Assembly (NCBI GenBank): GCA_020629335.1
Contig: JAHDDN010000004.1
Location: forward strand, 1-41,523
DNA: 41,523 bases
Reading direction: 5' to 3'
Origin: Chitinophagales bacterium
GTDB taxonomy: Bacteria > Bacteroidota > Bacteroidia > Chitinophagales > UBA2359
A program made the translations under genes and the position numbers. Positions 25,599 through 33,771 of the stretch are shown here, piece after piece. The first letter of the stretch is position 1, and the number at the start of each line of letters is the position of its first letter. A model generated the notes under the pieces. The model saw only the letters and a list, made by a program, of their open reading frames with translations, was not told the origin of the DNA and did not search any database.

Positions 25599-26210
25599 TT
25601 ATTTTGTTAAGATTTTCATACCTATATTTAATAGGTCATCCATCATGCTGCCATCGCCATCCATATCAAGTAATTTACCGAAGGCACCGCCACTTCTTCT
25701 AGCTTGAGGAGCTTGCTGTTGTTGGCCGCCGCCACCCATCAAGATTTGTGCTAAACCGCCTAAGTCTAAGCCCTTAGATCTTTGCTGTTGTCCTACAACA
25801 CCCATCACTACTGGGGCAATTAATTGCATTAAAACACCTGACTTAAAGATATCTAAACCACTCATCTGGCTAATGATCTGAGCAGCCTCTAACTGTCTTT
25901 TGCCTAATAAATGATTAACAATACCCGTTCCATTAGTTGTTCTAGCACTTTGAGCTTTCTTTTTGCCTGAAATGACACTCATCAAATCTCCAAGGATACC
26001 GCCATCATGGTCTTTCTCGATAGCACCAAATAGTCCACCGCCTCTTTCTTGGTGATTGGCATTTTTTGATATAGCACTAAGCAATAGCTCGCTTATCCCT
26101 TGAGACGCAGCTTTTACTTGATTAGGATCTTGAGCCCCAATTTGCTTGGATAATTGGATAATGACATCATCTGTTAAATGTCTGCCTACTTCGTTCATTA
26201 AATTTTGCAT
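25599..26210 (-). CDS. DUF937 domain protein
   Basis: 203 aa from the ATG at 26210 (MQNLMNEVGRHLTDDVI). A longer frame to 26372 adds 54 residues that run into the Nfu promoter and look non-coding. The protein has DUF937-like features: alternating helix patterns (HLTDDVIIQLSKQIG, AAQIISQMSGLDIFKSGVLMQLIAPVVMGVVG), Gly-rich and Gln-rich spacers (GGGGQQQQ), and the acidic ending MDGDGSMMDDLLNIGMKIL. No enzymatic motif or signal peptide. Function unknown. It is divergent from nfu and convergent with fic. Confidence 0.85.
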   Translation of the reverse strand: MQNLMNEVGRHLTDDVIIQLSKQIGAQDPNQVKAASQGISELLLSAISKNANHQERGGGLFGAIEKDHDGGILGDLMSVISGKKKAQSARTTNGTGIVNHLLGKRQLEAAQIISQMSGLDIFKSGVLMQLIAPVVMGVVGQQQRSKGLDLGGLAQILMGGGGQQQQAPQARRSGGAFGKLLDMDGDGSMMDDLLNIGMKILTK

Positions 26211-26351
26211 TGACTTATTTTGTATATGATTAAAATTCAGCTCCTTATAGAGCCTTGGAACACATCCAATTGAATAGCAAAATTCGTACTTAAATAGTTC
26301 ACTATGAATAGTAGATTCATTTAGGCTAATACACATTAGCACTATTTTGAG

Positions 26352-26359
26352 TATCTTTG
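26352..26359 (+). promoter_or_regulatory. Bacteroidota -7 element for the Nfu gene
   Basis: TATCTTTG (TAnnTTTG), about 72 bases before the ATG at 26431. Confidence 0.45.
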
Positions 26360-26430
26360 CCAGTAAACTCAAAGCCCTTTAAAGTTGTTTATTAATAGTT
26401 AATTTCGACCTTTTTAAATTTTAATATAAT

Positions 26431-27039
26431 ATGGAAACTCAAAATAGAATCATTAGCCTATACACAGAAGCAACGCCCAATCCTGAAACAATGAAGTTTG
26501 TGGCAAATGTGATGATTTTTGCACGCGATAGAATTGATATGCCAAGCAGAGAGGAAGCAGAGAAATTTTCACCTTTAGCAACGGCCTTATTCGACAATTT
26601 CCCGACCGTAAAGGGGGTGTTTATTGCTAATAATTTCGTTACGGTTACTAAAACACCTGATGCGCAATGGTTTGAAATTATTCCTGCTAAAAGAGAGTTT
26701 ATTCGCAACTACTTACAGGAAGAACATCCTGTTTTAAACGAGGAAGCTGTTAAGGCACATAAAGAAAGCATCATGAATGCCCCAACAGATAACGGTGATG
26801 ACGATGCAATTGTAGCTAAAATAAAAGAGCTATTACAAAAATATGTACAACCTGCTGTAGAAATGGACGGCGGATCAATTGTATTCCGTTCTTTTGAGGA
26901 AGGTAAAGTTACACTGGCAATGGAAGGTTCTTGCGCTGGATGCCCTTCTTCTACCATTACCCTCAAGCATAGCATAGAAAACTTACTTCGCAGAATGGTG
27001 CCAGAAGTGGAAGAAGTCGTAGCAGAAGATGTGATTTAA
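26431..27039 (+). CDS. Nfu/NifU-like Fe-S cluster scaffold with N-terminal Nfu_N domain
   Basis: 202 aa, ATG start. Residues about 8-95 form an Nfu_N domain (TEATPNPETMKFVAN, FPTVKGVFIANNFVTVTK). An acidic linker (NGDDD) leads to the C-terminal NifU domain (about 115-200) with KYVQPAVEMDGGSIVF and the cluster-binding CAGC at Cys168/Cys171 (CxxC), with GCPSSTITLKHSIEN. It carries a [4Fe-4S] cluster and delivers it to apoproteins in the cytoplasm. Eukaryotic mitochondrial NFU1 has the same domain order. Transcription is from its own promoter; the L,D-transpeptidase gene starts 37 bases downstream in the same direction and may be co-transcribed, though functionally unrelated. Confidence 0.95.
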   Translation: METQNRIISLYTEATPNPETMKFVANVMIFARDRIDMPSREEAEKFSPLATALFDNFPTVKGVFIANNFVTVTKTPDAQWFEIIPAKREFIRNYLQEEHPVLNEEAVKAHKESIMNAPTDNGDDDAIVAKIKELLQKYVQPAVEMDGGSIVFRSFEEGKVTLAMEGSCAGCPSSTITLKHSIENLLRRMVPEVEEVVAEDVI

Positions 27040-27076
27040 TAAATCCCAAAGTTCTTATAAATTTACCGATAACAAA

Positions 27077-28765
27077 ATGAAACGATACCTGCCCCCCATT
27101 CTTAGTATTTTCACCTTGATCCTCCTATTACTCTCTTCTTCTTGCGATATGGAAAGCCTAAAAGAAAAAATGGGAATGGGCGGCCCTAAAGGCCCCGACT
27201 CCCTTCTTTTGGTTAGTATTGCTGGTGAGATCAAAAATACCGTCAGTAATTTTGAGGGTAATGCTTTAGGTATTGATAATAAAAATGAAGCCCTCATAGA
27301 TACCTTCTTGATGGACTTCTATCAAGAATCAGACTATCAAATGCGATGGTTTGATATTTATGAGGAAAAACGAGATTCCTCTACCTTAGAAGATGTCATA
27401 ATAGAATTGGAAGCCGCCGGAGATCATGGTTTAGTAGTCAATGATTATAAAGTGGAGCGAGTCAAAAAGCTGAATCAATATATCAACAACTTCATGGCCA
27501 ATCCAGAAATGGAAGCCCCTCCTATAGATTCCTTAATTCGCTTTGATCTTCTATTGACCTCCTCTTTCCTTTCCTACGCAACCGACTTGCTAAAAGGGCG
27601 CACCAAAGCACCCAAAAGATGGGAAGTAACAGAAAGACATAATGACTTAGCCGCTTCCCTATCCCAAGCAATGGAGATCAATAATATGGATGCCTTAGTG
27701 AAAACAGCGGCTCCTAAGATTAAAAATTATTGGGGCTTATTAGAGGTATTGGCTCAATATGAAGAAATCGCTAAGAAGGGTGGTTGGACAGAAGTACCCA
27801 AAGGAAAATTCTCTAAAGGTAAAAGCAATGAGGCCATCCAAAAATTAGCTAAACGCCTCCAACAGTCTGGCGATCTCAAAGGCAAGACTGACAAAATGGA
27901 TGACGCACTAATCGCTGCCATCAAAAAATTTCAAGCTCGCCACAATCTCAATGATAATGGCTCAGTAGATTCCAAAACACTCGAAAAGCTCAACACAGAT
28001 ATCCAAGAAGATATCCAATCTATCAAGATGAATATCAACCGCTATCGTTGGATGCCAGATACTTTAGGACAAAAATACCTACATGTCAATATCCCAGAAT
28101 CACACCTTCGTTTTTATGATGGTGAAGAGGTAATCATTGATATGCCAGTGGTGGTCGGGGCGCCTAAATCTCCAACTCCCGTTATGTTTAAGGAGTTACA
28201 ATACATGGTATTTAGTCCCGTATGGCACGTTCCTCCAAGTATCGCCAGAGACGAAATCATCAAATATGCTAAGATCAACCCCAATGTGATTTTGGTATCT
28301 GATGTGGAAGTCTATAAAGATGGCCGAAAAATTGATGCTTGGAGTGTAGACTGGCCCAATGTCAATGATTGGAACCGCTACAGATTCAAGCAAAAGCCTT
28401 CCGCCAATCAAAATGCTTTAGGTAGAGTGAAGTTTATGTTCCCTAATCACCACAGTTGCTATATGCACGATACCTACAATAAGCAAGATTTTGCGAATCG
28501 GGTAAGGGCGGAAAGCGCTGGCTGTGTACGTGTTCCTCGCCCAGTAGACCTTTCTTATGAAATACTCAAAGACAAGGATTGGACAAAGGAGAAGGTCAGC
28601 AGAGCCATGAATCGTAATTCCGAGCAACGCGTCAATGTAAGTCCCGATATTCCAATCTATTTCTCCTACTTCACCAAATGGGTAGATGATGAGGGCATCT
28701 TACAAAGCAGAAGAGATATTTACAAGCAAGATTCCAAGCAGTTGAAGGCATTAGCCGCCAAGTAA
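27077..28765 (+). CDS. L,D-transpeptidase (YcbB/LdtD-like) lipoprotein
   Basis: 562 aa, ATG start. Lipoprotein signal (1-23) with lipobox LSSSC, so it is anchored by lipid. A long helical N-terminal region (about 40-255) precedes a peptidoglycan-binding domain (about 262-320, IAAIKKFQARHNLNDNGSVDSKTLEKLN). The YkuD catalytic domain (about 335-530) contains MPVVVGAPKSPTPV, HHSCYMHDT and the active site SAGCVRVPRP with Cys483. It forms 3-3 cross-links in peptidoglycan or attaches proteins to it, in the periplasm. All catalytic residues are seen. It lies downstream of nfu with a short gap. Repeat copy D follows. Confidence 0.93.
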   Translation: MKRYLPPILSIFTLILLLLSSSCDMESLKEKMGMGGPKGPDSLLLVSIAGEIKNTVSNFEGNALGIDNKNEALIDTFLMDFYQESDYQMRWFDIYEEKRDSSTLEDVIIELEAAGDHGLVVNDYKVERVKKLNQYINNFMANPEMEAPPIDSLIRFDLLLTSSFLSYATDLLKGRTKAPKRWEVTERHNDLAASLSQAMEINNMDALVKTAAPKIKNYWGLLEVLAQYEEIAKKGGWTEVPKGKFSKGKSNEAIQKLAKRLQQSGDLKGKTDKMDDALIAAIKKFQARHNLNDNGSVDSKTLEKLNTDIQEDIQSIKMNINRYRWMPDTLGQKYLHVNIPESHLRFYDGEEVIIDMPVVVGAPKSPTPVMFKELQYMVFSPVWHVPPSIARDEIIKYAKINPNVILVSDVEVYKDGRKIDAWSVDWPNVNDWNRYRFKQKPSANQNALGRVKFMFPNHHSCYMHDTYNKQDFANRVRAESAGCVRVPRPVDLSYEILKDKDWTKEKVSRAMNRNSEQRVNVSPDIPIYFSYFTKWVDDEGILQSRRDIYKQDSKQLKALAAK

Positions 28766-28875
28766 TAAAATCATCTTTTGGGGCTTCCAGCTGCGCTCGT
28801 TAGCGAAGTGCGCAGCACGAGCAAAATATTATGCATTCATCATTATGCATTACGCATTGCAAGCGAAGCGCAGCC

Positions 28876-29018
28876 GTCGGGCTGTCCGCTCTTATGTGGC
28901 TATGTCCTTCCTACTCCGCTAAGCTGTACTTGTCTGCCCTTGCAGGGCCAGCCTGCGTCCAGCTAAGCTACGTAAGTCAGGCCATATACGCCACATACCG
29001 CTTCCATCCCTAAGCCGA
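28876..29018 (-). repeat. Structured palindromic repeat, copy D
   Basis: Inverse orientation of copy C and nearly identical to it. Outer stem ATGTGGC/GCCACAT, AGCTG/CAGCT, apical GCCCT/AGGGC around GCA. The left tail (28776-28875) holds TTTGGGGCTTCC and palindromic pieces such as GTGCGCAGCACGAG and TGCATTACGCATT shared with copies B and F. Short reading frames here have no start-codon or codon support. Confidence 0.8.
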
Positions 29019-29040
29019 TTTTTTTAACGTTTTAACCGAT

Positions 29041-29048
29041 TAACTTTG
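29041..29048 (+). promoter_or_regulatory. Bacteroidota -7 element for the 86-aa gene
   Basis: TAACTTTG (TAnnTTTG) ends 22 bases before the ATG at 29071, immediately past repeat D. Confidence 0.45.
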
Positions 29049-29070
29049 AAACGTTTTAACTCATATAGAA

Positions 29071-29331
29071 ATGCAAATAGAAAAAGGATACTTTTGTAGT
29101 TTTGCTCAAATACAAGTTGTATTACCAAAAGATCAATATTATAAAGATGAAACTAATAGCTGGAAAGTAATTGGCTTTCCTGGAGTAGATGGGATTGAGT
29201 TTCGTCAAAAATTGGAAACACAAGATCAAACCATATTTGCATACTATCCGATTGAAGGATTACATATTGAAAAAGCAAATTCGATAGAAGATTTAATTTT
29301 AAAGTGGAAAGCAAATAAAATAGTACTTTAA
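29071..29331 (+). CDS. Hypothetical protein, 86 aa
   Basis: ATG start with a good -7 promoter element 22 bases upstream, which supports it being expressed. No family recognised. The sequence is acidic/aromatic-rich and alternates in a way that predicts beta strands with one helix at the C-terminus (MQIEKGYFCSFAQIQVVL ... DLILKWKANKIVL). No TM segment or signal peptide. It is the first gene of the AT-rich stretch that leads into the restriction-modification island, and may be part of the imported DNA. Function unknown; a soluble accessory or immunity protein is only one possibility. Confidence 0.6.
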   Translation: MQIEKGYFCSFAQIQVVLPKDQYYKDETNSWKVIGFPGVDGIEFRQKLETQDQTIFAYYPIEGLHIEKANSIEDLILKWKANKIVL

Positions 29332-29340
29332 TAACAAATA

Positions 29341-29413
29341 GAAGGGCATTAGCCCTGAATATATCTGTAGTAATATAGGAGTTAATGAACATCTGGAAGG
29401 GCGTTAGCCCTGA
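29341..29413. repeat. Two direct copies of a small hairpin (GAAGGGC.TTAGCCCTGA)
   Basis: 18-bp units at 29341-29358 and 29396-29413 differ by one base. Each folds as AGGGC/GCCCT. They lie between the 86-aa gene and the small antitoxin-like gene and may mark the left side of the restriction-modification insertion. Confidence 0.6.
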
Positions 29414-29468
29414 TCACATCAAACTCGCACCTTACGGCACAATGCCATAATATTGAAAAGCTTACAAA

Positions 29469-29654
29469 ATGGATCATATGAAAAATAAGAAAGAAGAAAA
29501 CAGAGTTGAATCCCACATAAGTAAAGAAGAAACCCAAATCCTTGCCTCTAAAAGAGACCAAGAAATATTCTTTAATGTGCTAATTGGAGATGAAAAACCT
29601 CCTAATGAGGCACTCTTATCTGCTATTAAATACTATTATAATTTGTCAAAATAG
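29469..29654 (+). CDS. TacA/DUF1778-like antitoxin fragment
   Basis: 61 aa; ATG at 29469 or 29481. The C-terminal half, LASKRDQEIFFNVLIGDEKPPNEALLSAIKYY, resembles the tail of DUF1778 (TacA-type) antitoxins (SERDxxxFxxAL..PPxPNExLxxAxKxY), the part that contacts the GNAT toxin. The N-terminal ribbon-helix-helix DNA-binding half is not evident, and no GNAT acetyltransferase toxin follows, so it looks like a truncated or orphan remnant. It lies directly upstream of the controller operator of the restriction-modification cassette. Assignment by pattern only. Confidence 0.45.
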   Translation: MDHMKNKKEENRVESHISKEETQILASKRDQEIFFNVLIGDEKPPNEALLSAIKYYYNLSK

Positions 29655-29698
29655 ATATAAATCAGTATTTTTGACAAAATTGTCAAGACAAATCTGTC
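29643..29698 (+). promoter_or_regulatory. Controller-type operators upstream of the restriction-modification operon
   Basis: Palindrome TTGACAAAATTGTCAA at 29671-29686, a second inverted pair GACA/TGTC at 29687-29698, and a half-site TTGTCAA at 29643-29649. The tandem sites end 3 bases before the ATG of the XRE gene. Two adjacent operators in front of a small XRE regulator is the usual layout for autoregulated C proteins; the binding is inferred. Confidence 0.55.
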
Positions 29699-29701
29699 AA
29701 T

Positions 29702-30001
29702 ATGGAAAAGTCATTTGGGGAACACATCAGAACATTAAGGGTCAATAATGAGATGCCTTTAAGAAAACTGGCTGCTCTTCTTGATATAGATCAATCTACT
29801 CTCAGTAAAATTGAGCGAAATGAGCGTAAATTAAATGGTAATTTAGTACAGGAAATTGCTAATATCTTTAACTTAGATTATAAGGAGTTGAAAATATTTT
29901 TCTTGAGTGATCATATAGTTAACTATCTCAGTCAAGAAGATTACTCAATGGAAGCATTAAAATTAGCTGAAGAAAAAATCACTCTAAAGAAAAAAAAATG
30001 A
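29702..30001 (+). CDS. XRE-family regulator, likely restriction-modification controller
   Basis: 99 aa, ATG start. HTH domain at about 6-60 (IRTLRVNNEMPLRKLAALLDIDQSTLSKIERNERKL) followed by a helical, Lys-rich tail. It resembles the small XRE proteins that precede C5 methyltransferases in Bacteroidota. The stop overlaps the methyltransferase start as ATGA (4 bp), so the two are translationally coupled. Predicted role: time the expression of methyltransferase and endonuclease through the tandem operators directly upstream. Confidence 0.88.
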   Translation: MEKSFGEHIRTLRVNNEMPLRKLAALLDIDQSTLSKIERNERKLNGNLVQEIANIFNLDYKELKIFFLSDHIVNYLSQEDYSMEALKLAEEKITLKKKK

Positions 30002-31269
30002 AAAAAAAGTTACTGTCTTTATTTTCAGGTTGCGGTGGAATGGATATTGGATTTGAAGGAGGTTTTCAAATACCAAAAAAAATCCTCAATCATAATATTC
30101 ATAAAGAATGGGTAGATAAAGAAAATCAAGATTCTTATGTTTTGAAAGACACTATTTTTGAAACTGTTTTTGCTAATGATATTAACCAATATGCTAAAAT
30201 TGCTTGGAATGAATATTTTACTAAAAAGAAAGAATCATTGAATCAATTCAGGTTAGGTAGTATTGTTGATATAGTTAGAGAATATGAGGCTGGTAATGAG
30301 AAGGTCTTTCCAAATAATATAGATATTGTAACGGGAGGCTTCCCTTGTCAAGACTTTAGCATTTCTGGAAGAAGAAATGGCCTAAGCTCTCATAAAGATC
30401 ATAATGGAAAGATAATCGATAAAGAGATTCCGACCGAAGAGAATAGAGGACAACTATATATGTGGATGCGTAAGGTAGTACAAATTACCAAACCCAAAAT
30501 ATTTATTGCTGAAAATGTGAAAGGGCTGGTTAATTTAGGCACAGTTAAGGAAATCATTCAAAATGATTTTTCCAGCATTGATGGAAATGGTTATTTAGTT
30601 CTAAATCCTAAAGTTTTACATGCAGCCAATTTTGGTATTCCTCAATCAAGAGAAAGAGTTTTTTTTATTGGATTTAAAAAATCAGCTCTATCTAAACAAG
30701 CACTAAAAAGCCTGAAAAATCTTCAAATTGAAGATCAAATAAGCCCATACCCCATACCAACTCATAGAATTAATGGAGAGATACATTATTCAAAATATGA
30801 AAGCTTACTAACTAATTTTACTCCTTGTAAGGATGTACTATTAGATTTAGAAGAACCTTCAGATTCTGATGATCTTTCACAAAAATATTATTCTAAAGCC
30901 AAATTCATGGGAGTTCACTGCCAAGGCCAAAAAGAAGTTTCTTTAAATGGTTTGGCTCCTACGATTAGAGCAGAGCACCATGGCAATATAGAGTTTAGGA
31001 GACTTTCAAAAATGAATGGTGGGAAATACGAAAATGAACTTTCTAAGGGTATGGAAGAACGCCGACTAACTCTAAGAGAGTGTGCCAGAATTCAAACTTT
31101 TCCAGATGATTTTGAATTTGTAATTCCTAATAATAATGGTAGAAAAAAGTTTAAACTTAGTCCTTCACAAGCATATAAACTCGTTGGTAATGCAGTTCCT
31201 CCTTTACTCGCTTATCATATAGCTAAAAAAATTGAAACTAATTGGAATTTTTATTTTGAAACTGAATAA
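29998..31269 (+). CDS. DNA (cytosine-5-)-methyltransferase, type II
   Basis: 423 aa, ATG start overlapping the controller gene. C5-methyltransferase motifs in order: I LSLFSGCGGMDIGFEGG (about 5-21), IV GGFPCQDFS with catalytic Cys (about 113), VI ENVKGL, VIII QSRERVFFIG, and IX/X RLTLRECARIQTFPDDFEF and YKLVGNAVPP. The target-recognition region (about 235-330) includes GLAPTIRAEHHGNIEFRRL. It transfers methyl groups from S-adenosylmethionine to C5 of cytosine and protects the genome from the linked endonuclease. The recognition sequence cannot be told from sequence. Base composition is clearly AT-richer than kmo downstream, a sign of transfer. Confidence 0.96.
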   Translation: MKKKLLSLFSGCGGMDIGFEGGFQIPKKILNHNIHKEWVDKENQDSYVLKDTIFETVFANDINQYAKIAWNEYFTKKKESLNQFRLGSIVDIVREYEAGNEKVFPNNIDIVTGGFPCQDFSISGRRNGLSSHKDHNGKIIDKEIPTEENRGQLYMWMRKVVQITKPKIFIAENVKGLVNLGTVKEIIQNDFSSIDGNGYLVLNPKVLHAANFGIPQSRERVFFIGFKKSALSKQALKSLKNLQIEDQISPYPIPTHRINGEIHYSKYESLLTNFTPCKDVLLDLEEPSDSDDLSQKYYSKAKFMGVHCQGQKEVSLNGLAPTIRAEHHGNIEFRRLSKMNGGKYENELSKGMEERRLTLRECARIQTFPDDFEFVIPNNNGRKKFKLSPSQAYKLVGNAVPPLLAYHIAKKIETNWNFYFETE

Positions 31270-31270
31270 G

Positions 31271-31278
31271 TATCTTTG
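31271..31278 (+). promoter_or_regulatory. Bacteroidota -7 element for the endonuclease gene
   Basis: TATCTTTG (TAnnTTTG), one base after the methyltransferase stop and 20 bases before the endonuclease ATG, so the endonuclease may have its own promoter. Confidence 0.45.
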
Positions 31279-31298
31279 TTGGTTACAAACCGAGATAT

Positions 31299-32192
31299 AT
31301 GATTCAATTATCCTCTAAAGAGCGTCTAACATACTTCCTACAATTGTATTTTTACGAATTAGAAATTCTCTTAAAACAACAAAAAGAAGAAATAGCAAAA
31401 ATAAAATTCCAATCAGAAGAAGCAAACACAGATGAATTTTTTAAAATCTTCATTAAAAAATTGATCAAAAAACACAAAAACATAAAAAAAAGCTCAATAT
31501 CTAAGATTCTTATCACTAAAAACAAACGAAATTTCACAATAAAAACGGACTTATTTAATGAGTTTACTATCAAAAATGTCTATTTGCCTAATGATCTGAC
31601 TCCTAAATTAAAGAAAGAAATTTCAAGCATTAACAATTCAGTTTATACCAACCCTGATTTATTACTCAAAATATCAGGTTATAATGAAACCCTTTATGAA
31701 TCAATAGAACTTAAATCAACTAAAAATAATACTATACCTGGCTCAAGTGTGCAGCAAGTAAATCCTTATGAATGGGTAATCTTTTTGCGCAGACAAAATA
31801 ATGAAATTATCACTGGTCAGTATATTAATAGTATTACTGAAAAACTACCATTTCCAGATAGAAGTCCTCGCCCTATGATATCCTTCAAGACATTAGCTGA
31901 ATGGAATAAACTCAATAGAGTATCTAAGGAAGATAATTTAGTTCTAAACACTAATTCTATATCTGATAAAAAGAAACTGGCTTTATTGAAAAATTGGCAA
32001 GCCTACCTTACTGATGAATGGTTAGCTATAATCAAACAAAAAGAAAAACAAAAGTCCGAAAAGTGGTTTAATAATGCGTTAAGAATGTTTGCTGTTAAAC
32101 TTTTGAATTACTCAAAGGATTTAAAAGAAAACGAATTAGATAATCTCATTCACTCACTTAACAACTTAGTAGATCAAAATAAAAGCACATGA
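31299..32192 (+). CDS. Putative type II restriction endonuclease
   Basis: 297 aa, ATG start. The family is not recognised by name, but the residues fit a PD-(D/E)xK nuclease: NPD at 118-120, then E137-L-K139 (ESIELKSTKNN), followed by VQQVNPYEWVIFLRR. It is Lys-rich, AT-rich and lies directly after a C5 methyltransferase, which makes it the expected cognate endonuclease. A N-terminal helical region (about 1-60) could be for dimerisation. Its TGA stop overlaps the kmo ATG as ATGA, so the cassette abuts the host gene with no spacer. Specificity unknown. Confidence 0.78.
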   Translation: MIQLSSKERLTYFLQLYFYELEILLKQQKEEIAKIKFQSEEANTDEFFKIFIKKLIKKHKNIKKSSISKILITKNKRNFTIKTDLFNEFTIKNVYLPNDLTPKLKKEISSINNSVYTNPDLLLKISGYNETLYESIELKSTKNNTIPGSSVQQVNPYEWVIFLRRQNNEIITGQYINSITEKLPFPDRSPRPMISFKTLAEWNKLNRVSKEDNLVLNTNSISDKKKLALLKNWQAYLTDEWLAIIKQKEKQKSEKWFNNALRMFAVKLLNYSKDLKENELDNLIHSLNNLVDQNKST

Positions 32193-33544
32193 GAAATATA
32201 AGTATTTTAGGGGGTGGCCTGGTAGGTTCGCTCCTGTCCATTTATATGGCGAAACGAGGTTATGAAGTAGATGTATATGAACGCAGACCTGATATGCGTA
32301 AAGAGCCAGTAGAAGGTGGCCGCTCTATCAATTTGGCGATGAGTACACGTGGATGGAATGCACTGGAAGAAGTAGGCTTGGAAGAGGAGATTCGCAAAAT
32401 TGCGATCCCGATGAAGGGGAGAATGATTCATAATGAGGATAATAGTGTGGTTTTTCAGGCTTATGGAAAGGAGGAGCAAGCGATATATTCGGTATCGAGA
32501 AGCCGATTGAATATGATGTTGGATAGTGCGACGGAGGACTCACCTAATGTTCGTTTCCACTATGAACAAAAATGTGAGCGAGTTAATTTGAGATCTAATA
32601 CTTATCATTTTACGGACTTGCCGACTGGTAAGCAGTATACTGTAGAACCAGAGGTGATGTTTGGGGCAGATGGGGCTTTTTCTCGTTTGCGATATGAGAT
32701 GCAAAAGACGCCTCTTTTTAATTATCAGCAATCTTATTTAGCGCATGGGTATAAGGAATTGACGATACCAGCAGCGGAAGATGGAGGCTGGCGTATTGAT
32801 AAAAATGCTTTGCATATCTGGCCTCGGGAAGATTTTATGTTGATTGCTTTGCCTAATTTGGATGGGAGTTTTACTTGTACTTTGTTCTTGGGTTTTGAGG
32901 GAAAAAACTCCTTTGAGAATTTGCAATCTGAGGAGCAGGTGAAGGACTTCTTTGAGCACTTTTTTACGGATGCAGTGCCACATATGCCTACATTGATTTC
33001 GGATTTCTTTGAAAATCCTACTTCTTCATTGGTAACGGTACGTTGTTTTCCTTGGACTTATAAAAATGCGGCTTTGATTGGAGATGCTTCTCATGCGATT
33101 GTGCCTTTTTATGGGCAAGGGATGAATTCAGGTTTTGAGGATTGCAGTGTGTTGGATAAGATTATTGATGAGTATATTGGTAAGTATGGGGCACCTGATT
33201 GGAAAGCAATCTTTGAAAAATATGAAATCATGCGTAGCAAGGATGCCAATGCCATTGCGGATTTAGCATTGAAAAACTTTATTGAAATGCGTGATTGGGT
33301 GGGCGAACCTATCTTTTTAGTGCGAAAACAAATTGAAAAATATTTACACAAAAATTATCCCGAGCAATTTATACCTGTTTATTCGATGGTGACTTTTAGT
33401 CATGCTCGTTATTCGGAGGCTTTGGCGGAGAGCAAAAAACAGGATGCCTTTTTTGATGAGCTTTTGAAGTTAGAGGGAATAGTGGAACAATGGGAAAGTG
33501 GAGAATTGAAAGCGGTACTCGAGGAAAGGATGAAAACTTATTAA
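32189..33544 (+). CDS. kmo: Kynurenine 3-monooxygenase
   Basis: 451 aa, ATG start. N-terminal FAD-binding motif GGGLVGSLLSIYMAKRGYEV (GxGxxG), then ERRPDMRK and GGRSINLAMSTRGWNALEEVGL, characteristic of the family, and GDASHAIVPFYGQGMNSGFED near 300 (second FAD motif). The FAD-dependent enzyme hydroxylates L-kynurenine to 3-hydroxykynurenine using NADPH and oxygen, in tryptophan degradation or de novo NAD synthesis from tryptophan. No other kynurenine-pathway gene lies in the window. The start overlaps the endonuclease gene by 4 bases, so kmo may be expressed from a transcript of the restriction-modification cassette. Confidence 0.94.
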   Translation: MRNISILGGGLVGSLLSIYMAKRGYEVDVYERRPDMRKEPVEGGRSINLAMSTRGWNALEEVGLEEEIRKIAIPMKGRMIHNEDNSVVFQAYGKEEQAIYSVSRSRLNMMLDSATEDSPNVRFHYEQKCERVNLRSNTYHFTDLPTGKQYTVEPEVMFGADGAFSRLRYEMQKTPLFNYQQSYLAHGYKELTIPAAEDGGWRIDKNALHIWPREDFMLIALPNLDGSFTCTLFLGFEGKNSFENLQSEEQVKDFFEHFFTDAVPHMPTLISDFFENPTSSLVTVRCFPWTYKNAALIGDASHAIVPFYGQGMNSGFEDCSVLDKIIDEYIGKYGAPDWKAIFEKYEIMRSKDANAIADLALKNFIEMRDWVGEPIFLVRKQIEKYLHKNYPEQFIPVYSMVTFSHARYSEALAESKKQDAFFDELLKLEGIVEQWESGELKAVLEERMKTY

Positions 33545-33563
33545 CGTTCAAACATTATTACCC

Positions 33564-33599
33564 CTCTGCCCTTCGGGCATCTCCCCTGTGAGGGGAGAA
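33564..33599. repeat. Short double hairpin next to repeat copy E
   Basis: GCCCTTCGGGC (33568-33578) and CTCCCCTGTGAGGGGAG (33581-33597) each fold back on themselves. Directly abuts repeat E. Confidence 0.55.
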
Positions 33600-33757
33600 G
33601 GCTTAGGGATGGTAGCGGTACTCAGCGTAATGAAGTAGCTTACGGAACTTAGGCAGATGCAGGCTGGCCACGCAGTGGCAGACAAGTATGCCTTAGTGGA
33701 GTAGCTGCTGAATAGCTGAGTAAGAGCGGACAGCCCGACCCGAAGGGGAAGCCCCAA
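33600..33757 (+). repeat. Structured palindromic repeat, copy E (divergent outer stem)
   Basis: Shares the conserved ends TTAGGGATGG.AGCGG and AGCGGACAGCCCGACC and adds GGGGAAGCCCC with almost no spacer. The outer stem is CTCAGC/GCTGAG instead of ATGTGGC/GCCACAT, with both arms changed together. Inner stem AGTAGC/GCTGCT, middle AGGCA/TGCCT, apical GCCAC/GTGGC around GCA. Confidence 0.82.
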
Positions 33758-33771
33758 AAACAAGAAAAAAT

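Noticed and set aside
25599..26372. Longer version of the DUF937 protein (257 aa)
   Set aside because: The first 54 residues cover the Nfu promoter region and lack resemblance to the family; the ATG at 26210 fits better.
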